From: Geobacter sp.
Lineage (GTDB): Bacteria; Desulfobacterota; Desulfuromonadia; Geobacterales; Geobacteraceae
Direction: 5' to 3'
NCBI GenBank assembly: GCA_003574885.1
Contig: PJFC01000003.1
Location: forward strand, 186,001 to 250,000
Length of the DNA stretch: 64,000 bases
Shown: in pieces, positions 16,585 through 25,634 of the stretch
Position numbering within the stretch: the stretch's first letter is position 1
Layout: every line of letters begins with the position of its first letter
Notes under the pieces: model-generated
Told to the model about the DNA's origin: nothing
The model's database searches: none
The model's input: only the letters and a program-made list of their open reading frames with translations
Made by a program: the position numbers and the translations under genes

Positions 16585-18429
16585 TTACGCTAGCGGCAGA
16601 TCGTCGGGTGCATGTTCGGAGACGACCGGGCAGTAGATTATCTCCCGCTCGTCGTTCATGCCGACCGGCTTCTCCGTCTTGAGGAGCGTTATCCAGACGC
16701 GCACGTTTTCCACGATTATGACCATCACCAGAACAAGGATTACGATGCTGAGAACGGTGTTAAGCATCATCCCTTTAGCCAGGTAGAGGTTGATGTTCAT
16801 GAAACCTGCCGCGAATGTTGTGACAGTAATAAAGGCACACGGCAGCGCCGTGATGAGGGCGTAGGACTTCTTCGCCGCAATCCGGATGATGATCGTTGTC
16901 CCGATAGCCAGTGCCAGCGCCGCCAGCGTCTGATTCGTCACCCCGAACAAGGGCCAGATGGTCGAGACGTCCCCTGTGTAGAGGATATACCCCCATGCAA
17001 AGGAAACGGCACCGCTCGTCAGTATGACGCCGGGTATCCAGTCTGTCTGCTTGAGCGGTTTATAGATGTTTCCCAGGATATCCTGCAGGATGTAGCGCGC
17101 CACCCGGGTTCCGGCATCTATCGTTGTCAGGATGAACAGCGCCTCGAACATGATGATGAACTGAAACCAGTATTTCATCGTGTGTTGCAGCCCCTCACCG
17201 ACATGGGAGAAGATGTACGCCGTGCCGACGGCAAGCGAGATCGCCCCGCCGGGGCGATGGGCGACATCGAGCCCCACGAGGCTGCATAACTCCGGCAGGT
17301 TCCTGACCGGCATGTTGAGCTTTGCAAAGGCGGCCGCCGACGTGTTGATGGCAAAGTAATCATTGGGAACAAGTGTCACGGCAGCAAGGAGCGCCATCAG
17401 GCCGATAAACGCTTCGGTCAGCATGGCGCCGTACCCCACCATGCGTAGCTGGCTTTCCTTTTCCAGCATCTTGGGGGTCGTACCGGAGCCGATCAGGGCA
17501 TGAAATCCTGAGATGGCGCCGCAAGCGATGGTAATGAATACATAGGGCCAGACCGGTCCGGGGATTATCGGCCCGCCGCCATCAATGAATTGGGTCACAA
17601 AGGGCATCTGCACGGTAGGATTGACGAAGAAAAGCCCGAGCGCCAACCCTCCGATAACGGCGATCTTCATGTAGGTACTGAGGTAATCCCTCGGTGCGAG
17701 CAGCAGCCATACGGGCAGTGCCGCCGCACAGAAACCGTAGACCGGCAGGATGACCGAAAGGCTCTCCTTGCTGAAGGTGAACCATCCGGCAAAGGAAGAT
17801 TCTGCAAGGGGTGCCCCGAAATAGACGGCGGCAAGCACGGCGACAACGCCGAAGACAGTTCCGGACAGGATCGCGCCCGGTCTGATCTTGAACATATAGA
17901 CGCCGACCACCATGGCAATGGGAATGGTCATGCCGATGGTGAACACGCCCCAGGGGTTGTTGTAAAGGGCATTCGCGACTGCCACGGCAAGACCGGCCAG
18001 GGCGACGATGATTATAAAAAGGGTCACGAACGCGGTGGTCACGCCGGTAAGACTGCTCACGTCCTTCTTTGCGATAACCGACAGGGACTGCCCCTTATGG
18101 CGGACCGACGCAAAGAGGATGATCATGTCGTGGACGCAACCGGCAAAAACAGAACCCAGCAGTATCCAGAAAAACCCCGGTCCCCAGCCGTACTGGGCCG
18201 CCAGCGTGGGTCCGATCAGCGGCCCCGCCCCCGCAATGGCCGCAAAGTGATGTCCGAAAACAACCCACTTGTTCGTGGGGACGTAATCCTTACCATCATT
18301 GCAGGTAACGGCCGGCGTGATATTCCGGTCGTCAAGCATCAACACCTTGGCGGCAATGAAGGCCGAATAGTAACGGTACGCCAGGGCAAGGGCGCAAAGG
18401 GCGGATACCAACAGGTAAATTACACTCAC
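16585..18429 (-). CDS. cstA: Carbon starvation protein A family transporter (CstA-like)
   Basis: The 614-residue integral membrane protein has about 16 hydrophobic segments. CstA signatures are the N-terminal YRYYSAFIAAKVL, the pair NKWVVFGHHFAAIAGAGPL and IGPTLAAQYGWGPGFFWILL, the central AGFHAL-like SGFHALIGSGTTPKML, and FEALFILTTIDAGTRVARYI. The family imports peptides and, in some cases, pyruvate under carbon limitation. The start is GTG at 18429, with GAGGA about 7 bases upstream. No LytS/LytT-like (BtsSR) regulator is adjacent. The substrate in this organism is not deducible. Confidence 0.93.
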   Translation of the reverse strand: MSVIYLLVSALCALALAYRYYSAFIAAKVLMLDDRNITPAVTCNDGKDYVPTNKWVVFGHHFAAIAGAGPLIGPTLAAQYGWGPGFFWILLGSVFAGCVHDMIILFASVRHKGQSLSVIAKKDVSSLTGVTTAFVTLFIIIVALAGLAVAVANALYNNPWGVFTIGMTIPIAMVVGVYMFKIRPGAILSGTVFGVVAVLAAVYFGAPLAESSFAGWFTFSKESLSVILPVYGFCAAALPVWLLLAPRDYLSTYMKIAVIGGLALGLFFVNPTVQMPFVTQFIDGGGPIIPGPVWPYVFITIACGAISGFHALIGSGTTPKMLEKESQLRMVGYGAMLTEAFIGLMALLAAVTLVPNDYFAINTSAAAFAKLNMPVRNLPELCSLVGLDVAHRPGGAISLAVGTAYIFSHVGEGLQHTMKYWFQFIIMFEALFILTTIDAGTRVARYILQDILGNIYKPLKQTDWIPGVILTSGAVSFAWGYILYTGDVSTIWPLFGVTNQTLAALALAIGTTIIIRIAAKKSYALITALPCAFITVTTFAAGFMNINLYLAKGMMLNTVLSIVILVLVMVIIVENVRVWITLLKTEKPVGMNDEREIIYCPVVSEHAPDDLPLA

Positions 18430-18579
18430 GGGTCAATCCTCTTGCATGTTTTATTCACCCCGGGGGAGAAATCACTCTCACAGGGAGGACAATAAATGTT
18501 CCTGCACGTAAAAAGTCCCTGCATAAAGTACACAGGGATAAATTCTTTGTAATCCTCTCATACCGTTGATGTCAACAGT

Positions 18580-21231
18580 TTAAAAGTGAAGGTTTTTATC
18601 ACGTATCTTTGTGGAAGAGCGAAACAGCCGGTACAGGTATTTTTCACCCTCTGCAACCGCCAGCATGCCGACGGCGAGGAGAAGCGTGACGGCCAGTTCG
18701 ACGGAAGCAAGGGGAACCGTTATGAAGACGGAGTTGGACAGCGGCAAGTAGATTGCCGCCAGTTGCAGCAGAAGGGTGAAAAGGACGGCAGCGGTGAGCA
18801 GCCGGTTGCTGAAAAACCCGATCACAAGCAGAGACTGATGGCCGGAGCGGACGGTAAAGGCCACAGCCATCCGGTTCGCAACCAGGAAGGTGAAGACCAT
18901 GGTCTGCCACGCCATGCCGTTGGCCATGGCGTAATGCTGGAGGAACAGGGCAACAATTCCGATCTGGAGACCGAATCCGGCGATGAACCAGCCGCGACCG
19001 CCGTCAAAGATTCCTTCGTCCGGTTTCACGGGGGGGCGTTCCATGATGTCCGGCTCGGAGGGCTCGGCCGTCAGTGCCAGACCGGGGAGGCTGTCGCAGA
19101 GCAGGTTGAGCCAGAGGATCTGGATGGGAAGGAGCGGCAGCGGCAGCCCGATCAGGGGGGCAAAGCAGATGGCGACCAAGGTGCCGGCGTTGGAGGTAAT
19201 GGAATAGGTGATGAACTTGAGGATGTTGGCGTAGATCCGCCGCCCTTCCCTGACCGCTTTGACGATGGTGGCAAAGTTGTCGTCCAGGAGGATCATGGCC
19301 GAGGCCTCCTTCGCAACATCGGTACCGGTTATCCCCATGGCGACCCCGATGTCGGCCCGCTGCAGGGCCGGCGCATCGTTCACCCCGTCGCCGGTCATGG
19401 CGACATAATATCCCCTGTCCTGGAGCGCCCGGACGATCTTCAACTTCTGTTCCGGGGCGACCCTGGCGTAGACCCGCACCCGCTCTACTTCCCGCTCCAG
19501 TTCCTCCAGCGACAGGTCCGCCAGTTCCCGGCCGGTGAGCACCATCTCACTTCCATCGGTGAGAATGCCGACCCGCCGGGCGATGACCCGGGCTGTAACC
19601 GGATGGTCGCCGGTGATCATAACCGGTGTTATCCCCGCCCCGCGGCAAAGGGCCACGGCTGCCACCGCCTCCTCGCGGGGAGGATCAAGCATCCCGACCA
19701 GACCTATGAGGGTAAGCTCCGATTCCGCATCAGTTTCGAGCAGGTCGGGCACCCCTTCCCAGCGGCGTATGGCCAGCGCCAGCACCCGCAGTCCCTGATC
19801 GGCCATGAGCTCACTGGCACGGTGCAACTCCTCCCGGTCGTAGGGGCTGGGACCGGCAGCAGTCAGGAGGTGCGTGGAGCGAGCCAGCACCACCTCTGCT
19901 GCCCCTTTGGTAAGGGAGACCACCCCGCTCTCCCCCCGGTGAAAGGTGGTCATGCACCGGCGTTCTGCATCGAAGGGGAGTTCGGCCAGTCGGGGGAAGC
20001 GCTGAATCAGCTCCTTCTTGCCGTATCCCCCCGCAGCAGCCATGGCGTAGAGGGCCACCTCGGTGGGGTCCCCCATCCCCGCCGCCGTGCCATCGTAATG
20101 TACATCATTGCAGAGGGCTGACGCCGCCAGCAGCCATTCACCGGGGGTCGTGGCAGGCGGGCCTGCCGGTGCCGGCAGTTTAATCGGGGAAAGAAGTCGC
20201 CCTTCCAGCCATACCTGTTCGACAGTCATCCGGTTCAACGTAAGAGTACCGGTCTTGTCGGAACAGATGTGGGTCACGGAGCCAAGGGTCTCCACCGCCG
20301 GCAGACGGCGGATGAGGGCGTTCTGCTGCACCATCTTGCGCGCCCCGAGGGCGAGGGAAATGGTGACCACGGCGGGGAGCGCCTCGGGAATGGCGGCAAC
20401 GGCAAGGGAAACGGCGGTAAGAAACATGAGGAGGGGGGGCTCTCCCCGGAGGAATCCGAGCATGAAGACAGCGGCGCAGATGAGGAGGATCACCAGGGCG
20501 AGCCGCCGGCCGAAACCGGCCAGCCGCTTCTGCAAGGGGGTCTTTACCTCTCCCGTCTCTTGGAGCATGGCGGCGATCTTCCCCAGTTCAGTCTCCATGC
20601 CGGTGGCAACGGTCACTCCCCTCCCCCGGCCGGTCACCACCACCGTCCCCTTGTAAGTCAGGTTGGTCCGGTCCCCCAGGGGAAGACGTTCTCCGGCTAT
20701 GGGTGCAACTGATTTCTCGACCGGAACGGATTCGCCGGTCAGGGCCGACTCCTCTGACTGGAACCGTACCGCCTCCATGAGCCGCAGATCGGCCGGCACC
20801 ACGTTCCCCGCCTCCAGAAGCACGATATCCCCCGGCACGATCAGGGATGCCGGTATCTGCTCCGGCACGCCGCCGCGTAACACCGTAGCCGAAGGTGCGG
20901 CCATCCGCTTCAGGGCGGCAATCGCCTTTTCCGCCCGGTATTCCTGGATAAACCCGATCACGGCATTGAGAACGACAATGGTCAGGATCGCCAGGGCGTC
21001 GTGGAGGTCCCCCACCGCCGCCGACAGGATCGCTGCCCCGAGGAGCACGAGGATGGAGAAATCGATGAACTGGGCAAGGAGCATGGACAGCGACGTCCGG
21101 CCCCGCTTCTCCACAAGTTCGTTGGGACCGTGAACAGCCAGGCGCGCCGCTGCCTCCTCGGCAGTGAGTCCACCGGGAGACGAGCCGAGTTCGGACAGGG
21201 TATCAGTAATACTTGTTTGGTACCACTCCAT
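18580..21231 (-). CDS. Cation-transporting P-type ATPase, Ca2+-type (P2A-like)
   Basis: The 883-residue protein has the full P-type architecture. The N-terminal cation ATPase segment is GLTAEEAAARLAVHGPNEL. The actuator loop carries ALTGESVPVEK. TM4 carries AAIPEALPAVV (PEALP at 282-286). The phosphorylated D325 lies in CSDKTGTLT. The nucleotide domain includes KGAAE, then TGDHPVTA and MTGDGVNDAPAL, and about four C-terminal helices follow. PEALP in TM4 and overall length fit Ca2+-type pumps (PMR1/PacL-like) rather than heavy-metal pumps, and no metal-binding Cys domain is present. It probably exports Ca2+ or Mn2+ from the cytoplasm. The 179-bp inverted-repeat element lies just upstream of its start. 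Confidence 0.93.
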   Translation of the reverse strand: MEWYQTSITDTLSELGSSPGGLTAEEAAARLAVHGPNELVEKRGRTSLSMLLAQFIDFSILVLLGAAILSAAVGDLHDALAILTIVVLNAVIGFIQEYRAEKAIAALKRMAAPSATVLRGGVPEQIPASLIVPGDIVLLEAGNVVPADLRLMEAVRFQSEESALTGESVPVEKSVAPIAGERLPLGDRTNLTYKGTVVVTGRGRGVTVATGMETELGKIAAMLQETGEVKTPLQKRLAGFGRRLALVILLICAAVFMLGFLRGEPPLLMFLTAVSLAVAAIPEALPAVVTISLALGARKMVQQNALIRRLPAVETLGSVTHICSDKTGTLTLNRMTVEQVWLEGRLLSPIKLPAPAGPPATTPGEWLLAASALCNDVHYDGTAAGMGDPTEVALYAMAAAGGYGKKELIQRFPRLAELPFDAERRCMTTFHRGESGVVSLTKGAAEVVLARSTHLLTAAGPSPYDREELHRASELMADQGLRVLALAIRRWEGVPDLLETDAESELTLIGLVGMLDPPREEAVAAVALCRGAGITPVMITGDHPVTARVIARRVGILTDGSEMVLTGRELADLSLEELEREVERVRVYARVAPEQKLKIVRALQDRGYYVAMTGDGVNDAPALQRADIGVAMGITGTDVAKEASAMILLDDNFATIVKAVREGRRIYANILKFITYSITSNAGTLVAICFAPLIGLPLPLLPIQILWLNLLCDSLPGLALTAEPSEPDIMERPPVKPDEGIFDGGRGWFIAGFGLQIGIVALFLQHYAMANGMAWQTMVFTFLVANRMAVAFTVRSGHQSLLVIGFFSNRLLTAAVLFTLLLQLAAIYLPLSNSVFITVPLASVELAVTLLLAVGMLAVAEGEKYLYRLFRSSTKIRDKNLHF

Positions 21232-21259
21232 GGTTGGCCCCTATCCACTCATACTGACT

Positions 21260-21438
21260 GCAGGTGGCGCTGTCCGTAGGGAGCGACTAATCGCTGTTTC
21301 GTCGTGGTTCTTGGCGAAATGGAGCAAAAGTAGCCGATCCTGTTTGAGCCCAAAGGGCGAGTTGATCGGCTGCTGCGTAATGAGCCTTAGAACCACAGAA
21401 ATGGGATCCCGGAACGAACGCAGGATAGCGCCACCTGC
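21260..21438. repeat. 179-bp nested inverted-repeat element
   Basis: Outer 12-bp inverted repeats (GCAGGTGGCGCT at 21260-21271, AGCGCCACCTGC at 21427-21438) enclose three further exact pairings. GTGGTTCT (21304-21311) pairs with AGAACCAC (21389-21396). AGCCGATC (21332-21339) pairs with GATCGGCT (21364-21371). GCCC (21348-21351) pairs with GGGC (21355-21358). The element fills the gap between the P-type ATPase start and the end of the acyl-activating fusion gene and carries no gene. It looks like a REP/MITE-type repeat able to fold into one long hairpin. Confidence 0.7.
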
Positions 21439-21443
21439 TCATC

Positions 21444-23918
21444 TCATAATGCTTCTATCGCCCGCCGCGTCGCGGCAACGATCTCCTCCGCCCCTTCCCC
21501 CCGGAAGCGGAGCGGCTCGCCGAATATCACCGTCACGTCACCACGCTTCGGCCAGGACGCCCCGCGGGGGTAGACATACTCAAGCCCCCGTATCCTGACC
21601 GGCACCACCGGCATTTCCAGTTCCTGGACCATGATGCCGAGCCCCTGTTTGAACGGAAGCAGGTTGCCGTCCTCTGACCGTTCCCCTTCCGGGAAGACCA
21701 GCAGGTTTATGCCATGGTCTGCCAGCCGCCCCATGAAGCGGAGAGAGCTGCGAAAGCCCCGTGTCTGGGGGAGGGGAAAGAGATTGAGGGCGATGGTGCC
21801 GTACTCGTAGGTGGAACGCTTCCATATCTGCTGGAAGATGTTGCTGAAATTCTGGAAGAAGAACTCGGCCCAGACGGCCGTGGCGGTACGGTAGCGCAGG
21901 GAACCTGGCAGGGCAGACATGATGGTCGGCTGGTCGAAATAGCTCAGGTGATTGGCAGCAAACAGCACCGGGCCGTTCAGGTCCGTCAGCCGCTGGGAAC
22001 CCTCTACCCGCAACCGGACGTAGCAGGCAAGAAGCGGCCGGTGAATAACGAGGTCGCAGACCATCCGAATGAAGCGTCCCCATGGTCGGTTCGGCCAGAA
22101 CCGGAACTGGTCACGGCTTTCCACCTTTTCCCGCCGGGTAACGAGGACGCGAAGGTCGCTCACCCGGGTCTGGGGCCCGATGAGGGAATCTTCCAGGTCG
22201 AGCCGGAACTCCTGCTCCAGAAAATTGACCAGTTCGAGCCGGCCGATGGAGGTAAGCCCCAGATCCGCAACCAGGAATGATTCCTCACGGATATCCGCCG
22301 GGGAAGCACCGGTGGCACGGGCGATGAGACCGACAAGGAGGTCCGCAGTCACACCTCCCGTAACTTCCCGCCCTTGCTGCAGCTTCTCCTTCACCAGAAA
22401 TTTGCGAACCTTGAGGGTGGTAGTCTTGGGAAATTCCGCCTCGGGCCAGAGGGAAAAGCCGGTGATCTGGTGGAGAGAATCGAGCCCTTCATTGGCCTCC
22501 CGGACGATCTCGTCGGCAGGACGGCCACTCCCGTCCAGGATGAGGACCGCATGCACCTCCTCCCCCGCACCCCGGTCGAGACCGATCACACACCCCTCCC
22601 GCACCCCCTTCACCCTCCCGAGCACCCCCTCCACCTCGTCGGGATAGACGTTGATCCCCGCCCCCGTGACGATGAGCTCCTTCTCCCGCCCACGGATATG
22701 GAGCCATCCCTCGGCATCGATCTCCCCAAGATCACCGGTGCGAAACCAGCCATCGGGTGTAAAGGCGGCGCTGGTAGCTTCGTCATTGCCATAATAGCCG
22801 GGGAAGACGTTTTCCCCGCGGGCCAGTATCTGACGATCCTCGATTCTCACCTCCACCCCCGGCAGCGGGGCACCGACCGAACCCATCAGCTGTCGCTCCA
22901 TGGTGTTGGCGGTCAGGACCGGCGAGCATTCGGTCAGTCCATACCCCTCCACCACCGTGGAACCGAGGCCGCTCCAGAACCGGAACACCTCCGGATCGAG
23001 AGGAGCGCCGCCGGAGACGAAGAGGGTGAAATGGGGGCCGAACTTGCGCTGGATGGGAAAGAAGAGCCGTTTCCTGGTGGCCGGGGAGAGCCCCGCCGAA
23101 CGCTCCAACAGCCAGCCGACCGGTTTTTCCAGATGATGTGCCGCCAGTTCCCGCATGATGGAGGTCTGCAGCAGCTGCAACAGGCGGGGGACGGCAATGA
23201 CGGCGTAGACGTCCTCCTCCGCCAGCGCTTCCATGATGGCCGACGGCTTGAGTGTACGGAGATAGACGATGGCACTTCCCCGATAGAGGGGGGTGAAAAA
23301 GCCCCCCATCTGCTCGAACATATGGGAGAGGGGGAGAAGGGAGAGAAATCGGAACCGGTCAGTCACGACGGGGATATGGTCGTTTACCTGGAGGATATTG
23401 GCCATCAGGTTGCGGTGGGTGAGGATTACCCCCTTGGGGTTGCCGGTAGTCCCCGAAGTGTAGATGAGCTGGGCCATGTCGTCCGGCCGGGGAGAAGCCG
23501 TTGCTGCCAGCGGCGGCGTCTCCGTCAGCAGGTGGGGGAGTTCTTCGAGCATGACCGTCGGCCAGCCGGTCAGCCGCTCCGCCTTGAAGCGGCTCTGGAT
23601 GACCAGCCGGGCATCGGTCAGGCGGGCAATGGTCTCGGCCCGCTCCCGGCCCGACATGAAATCCACCGGTACCACCACCGCTCCCCGGGCCGTGAGTCCC
23701 CAGAAGGCAACCACCCACCAGGGAGAATTGGGACCCCAGATGACCACCCGGTCCCCTGCCCCCACCCCCTGGGCAGCCAGCCACCCGTTCATACTGAGAG
23801 AAAACTCGGCAAGCTCATGGTAGGAAAGGGAGAGGCGGCGGACACCGGTGCGAAATACCAGGGCGCACTGCTCTCCGCGAGGGGCAAAGGTCTGGAACAG
23901 GTCAAGCAGGGTCTGCAT
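21444..23918 (-). CDS. Fused acyl-CoA/acyl-ACP synthetase - carrier protein - acyltransferase
   Basis: The 824-residue protein joins three activities. Residues ~1-500 form an AMP-binding acyl-activating enzyme (LIYTSGTTGNPKGVILTHRN at 151-170, VVEGYGLTECSPVL, GWFRTGDLGEID). Residues ~525-605 form an acyl-carrier domain with the phosphopantetheine serine in DLGLTSIGRLELV. Residues ~625-824 form a PlsC-type lysophosphatidate acyltransferase (FAANHLSYFDQ with HxxxxD, and FPEGERSEDG). The arrangement suggests that a free fatty acid is activated, held on the built-in carrier and passed to a lysophospholipid. E. coli Aas combines the same end activities in the reverse order and without a carrier. 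The substrate is inferred only. No clear partner genes adjoin it. Confidence 0.88.
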   Translation of the reverse strand: MQTLLDLFQTFAPRGEQCALVFRTGVRRLSLSYHELAEFSLSMNGWLAAQGVGAGDRVVIWGPNSPWWVVAFWGLTARGAVVVPVDFMSGRERAETIARLTDARLVIQSRFKAERLTGWPTVMLEELPHLLTETPPLAATASPRPDDMAQLIYTSGTTGNPKGVILTHRNLMANILQVNDHIPVVTDRFRFLSLLPLSHMFEQMGGFFTPLYRGSAIVYLRTLKPSAIMEALAEEDVYAVIAVPRLLQLLQTSIMRELAAHHLEKPVGWLLERSAGLSPATRKRLFFPIQRKFGPHFTLFVSGGAPLDPEVFRFWSGLGSTVVEGYGLTECSPVLTANTMERQLMGSVGAPLPGVEVRIEDRQILARGENVFPGYYGNDEATSAAFTPDGWFRTGDLGEIDAEGWLHIRGREKELIVTGAGINVYPDEVEGVLGRVKGVREGCVIGLDRGAGEEVHAVLILDGSGRPADEIVREANEGLDSLHQITGFSLWPEAEFPKTTTLKVRKFLVKEKLQQGREVTGGVTADLLVGLIARATGASPADIREESFLVADLGLTSIGRLELVNFLEQEFRLDLEDSLIGPQTRVSDLRVLVTRREKVESRDQFRFWPNRPWGRFIRMVCDLVIHRPLLACYVRLRVEGSQRLTDLNGPVLFAANHLSYFDQPTIMSALPGSLRYRTATAVWAEFFFQNFSNIFQQIWKRSTYEYGTIALNLFPLPQTRGFRSSLRFMGRLADHGINLLVFPEGERSEDGNLLPFKQGLGIMVQELEMPVVPVRIRGLEYVYPRGASWPKRGDVTVIFGEPLRFRGEGAEEIVAATRRAIEAL

Positions 23919-24035
23919 CGGAATTCCTTGGCAAAAAGGGTAATGGCGCGGGCTCTGCTTGCAAGAGTAGTCAATATTTCGGGATTGTCAAAGAATCGGC
24001 GTGGTGGGAGTTGGGGAAGATACACAATGCAAGTG

Positions 24036-24067
24036 AAACGCCCCGGCTTTTATGACCGGGGCGTTTC
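24036..24067 (-). terminator. Terminator after the di-heme peroxidase gene
   Basis: A perfect 11-bp stem, AAACGCCCCGG / CCGGGGCGTTT, encloses a 9-base loop 22 bases after the peroxidase stop. It has a short T-rich end on the minus strand. Confidence 0.75.
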
Positions 24068-24088
24068 TGCATGCAGAAAATGAACGGA

Positions 24089-25303
24089 TTACTGCTGATA
24101 TCCGTCAGTCAGCGTTTTCATGAAATCCACCAGAGCATTTTCCTCGGCGTCGTCCAAGCCAAGATTGCCCAGCTCTGCCGTGTTCACGGTGGCAGCGACC
24201 TCTGGAGGCGGCCAGCACCCCATCACTTCAGCCTCAGCGTCCGTAACGGATGAGTCACACCGGGGCAGGACGTCGCGAGTGTTGTAGAAGTGAACGATCC
24301 GTTTGAGGCTTTTGAAGTATCCATTGTGTCCATAAGCCTTGACAAAATCGGGTGAGGGCCGTTTGTCAACATTGCGCAGTGTGGGCACTTTGTGTTTGCC
24401 GTAGTTTGCATCAGCAAAGGCAGCAAATTCGGCGCGTGTCATCAGGAAGCCTCCCAGGCCGGGATCGATCCAGTTGTATCCGTCAGGATTGAAACCGGGG
24501 GCGGCAGTATAGAACGGGTTGTCCGGATAGCGAGGAATGCCGAGGTTGTCAAAGGTGTAGTCGGTGAACAGCGCCGGTCCGTTTTTCTTGCCGAAGCTGA
24601 TGACATGGCATTTGTTGCATTTGCCCTTGCCCATGAACAGGGCGAACCCCTGCAGTTCGGAAGGTGCCAGGCGAGCTTTCCCCTTCAGGTGAGCGTCGAA
24701 TTTGGAAGAGAAGGCATTTGACTCGAAAGACCCCTCGAAGGCTGCAACGGAGAGCCCCACGCAATCATATGCTTCATTCACGTTCGCCTGGTCGCAGGCA
24801 GCTGACCCGCAGACAGTACGAAAAAGGTCCGCATAACTGCTGCCGCAGATTCTGTCGATCACGTCGGTCGCTGCCCCCAGGGCCTGCTCCAGGGGGTTCA
24901 AAAACGGGCCTTGCGCCTGCTCGGCTGCCGGATTCCCCAGCCTTTCACCCCTAGCGCGGCCATCCCAGAAGTTGCCACCGACAAACAGCCCTGCTTTGGC
25001 GTCGTAATGAAAGATGGAGCTGGTGGTGGCATAGGCCGAGCTGGGTGGCTTGCGATTGCCGAAGCTGCCGGGGATTGATCCCTCGTAAACGACGGTACCT
25101 GCGTTCACTTCCGATGTGGAGCCGGTCCATCCGGCGGTGGGGTTATGGCAGGAAGCGCATGACTGGTTTTGGTTGCTGGACAACGCTTCGTCGAAGAATA
25201 TCGATTTGCCGAGTTGTTCCTGGTCGGAAAGATCCGCCGCGCCTGCAGTACCTGCCGCCATGCAAACGATGGCAGTGATTGCGATGATGCGAGACAGTGC
25301 CAT
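24089..25303 (-). CDS. Di-heme cytochrome c peroxidase / MauG-family protein
   Basis: The 404-residue periplasmic protein has a signal peptide (residues 1-22, ending AGA). Two CxxCH haem sites are present, CASCH (C49-H53) and CNKCH (C229-H233). Family motifs such as GKSIFFDEALS and KVPTLRNVDKRPSPDFVKAYGHNG follow, then the C-terminal VDFMKTLTDGY. It probably reduces H2O2 with electrons from periplasmic c-type cytochromes, or is a MauG-like oxidase. Extra Cys residues (DRICGSSY, VCGSAACDQ, YDCVG, PRCDSS, MGCWPP) are unusual and could form disulfides. It is monocistronic, with a hairpin at its 3' end. Confidence 0.92.
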   Translation of the reverse strand: MALSRIIAITAIVCMAAGTAGAADLSDQEQLGKSIFFDEALSSNQNQSCASCHNPTAGWTGSTSEVNAGTVVYEGSIPGSFGNRKPPSSAYATTSSIFHYDAKAGLFVGGNFWDGRARGERLGNPAAEQAQGPFLNPLEQALGAATDVIDRICGSSYADLFRTVCGSAACDQANVNEAYDCVGLSVAAFEGSFESNAFSSKFDAHLKGKARLAPSELQGFALFMGKGKCNKCHVISFGKKNGPALFTDYTFDNLGIPRYPDNPFYTAAPGFNPDGYNWIDPGLGGFLMTRAEFAAFADANYGKHKVPTLRNVDKRPSPDFVKAYGHNGYFKSLKRIVHFYNTRDVLPRCDSSVTDAEAEVMGCWPPPEVAATVNTAELGNLGLDDAEENALVDFMKTLTDGYQQ

Positions 25304-25464
25304 ATGCTGTTCCTCCTTACTATTGTGGCTCTTACTGCATTGGATTTTACCTGGCTACGAGTACGTACCCCCTCTTTCATCTCCTTTCACGACAAATTTT
25401 ATTAGCATGTACCAACATAACATGAAACTTTCGAATGACAAGGCCGCTTGGCTGGTTAAACAAA

Positions 25465-25496
25465 AAAAGCCCACCTGCCGTAGCGGGTGGGCTTTT
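25465..25496 (-). terminator. Terminator left behind by a decayed GntR-type gene
   Basis: The stem AAAAGCCCACC / GGTGGGCTTTT is followed on the minus strand by a run of T. It resembles the hairpin after the intact GntR gene at 28525-28560 in sequence and position relative to the stop codon. Confidence 0.75.
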
Positions 25497-25530
25497 CCAT
25501 GTTGAGGTGAAGGCTTATAGCAGGCTTTTG

Positions 25531-25626
25531 TCAACCTGACATAGATGCTTCTTCTCTTTCGACAAAGGTGAGCTGGACAAGCATGACGTCACTGGCCCGT
25601 TCGGCATCCCGGTCATTAATGTGGCC
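25531..25626 (-). pseudogene. C-terminal remnant of a GntR/FCD-family regulator
   Basis: The minus strand reads HINDRDAERASDVMLVQLTF, then VEREEASMSG and a TGA. This aligns with the C-terminus of the intact regulator at 28582-29301 (AIRDRDPERARDAMLAHLTF then AEQRSSAY). Only about 30 codons survive; the DNA-binding domain and most of the FCD domain are gone. The matching terminator 35 bases further on supports a former full gene duplicated from, or paralogous to, the LldR-type regulator. The break is at the edge of the Spy/CpxP-like gene. Confidence 0.8.
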
Positions 25627-25634
25627 TTTTTGCC

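Noticed and set aside
18586-20121. 511-codon plus-strand frame opposite the P-type ATPase
   Set aside because: Antisense shadow of a well-supported gene with low-complexity translation.
22374-24083. Long plus-strand open frame (569 codons) opposite the acyl-activating fusion gene
   Set aside because: It lies wholly opposite a gene with clear domains and its translation is rich in Gly/Pro/His/Arg without any motif, as expected for an antisense shadow in GC-rich DNA.
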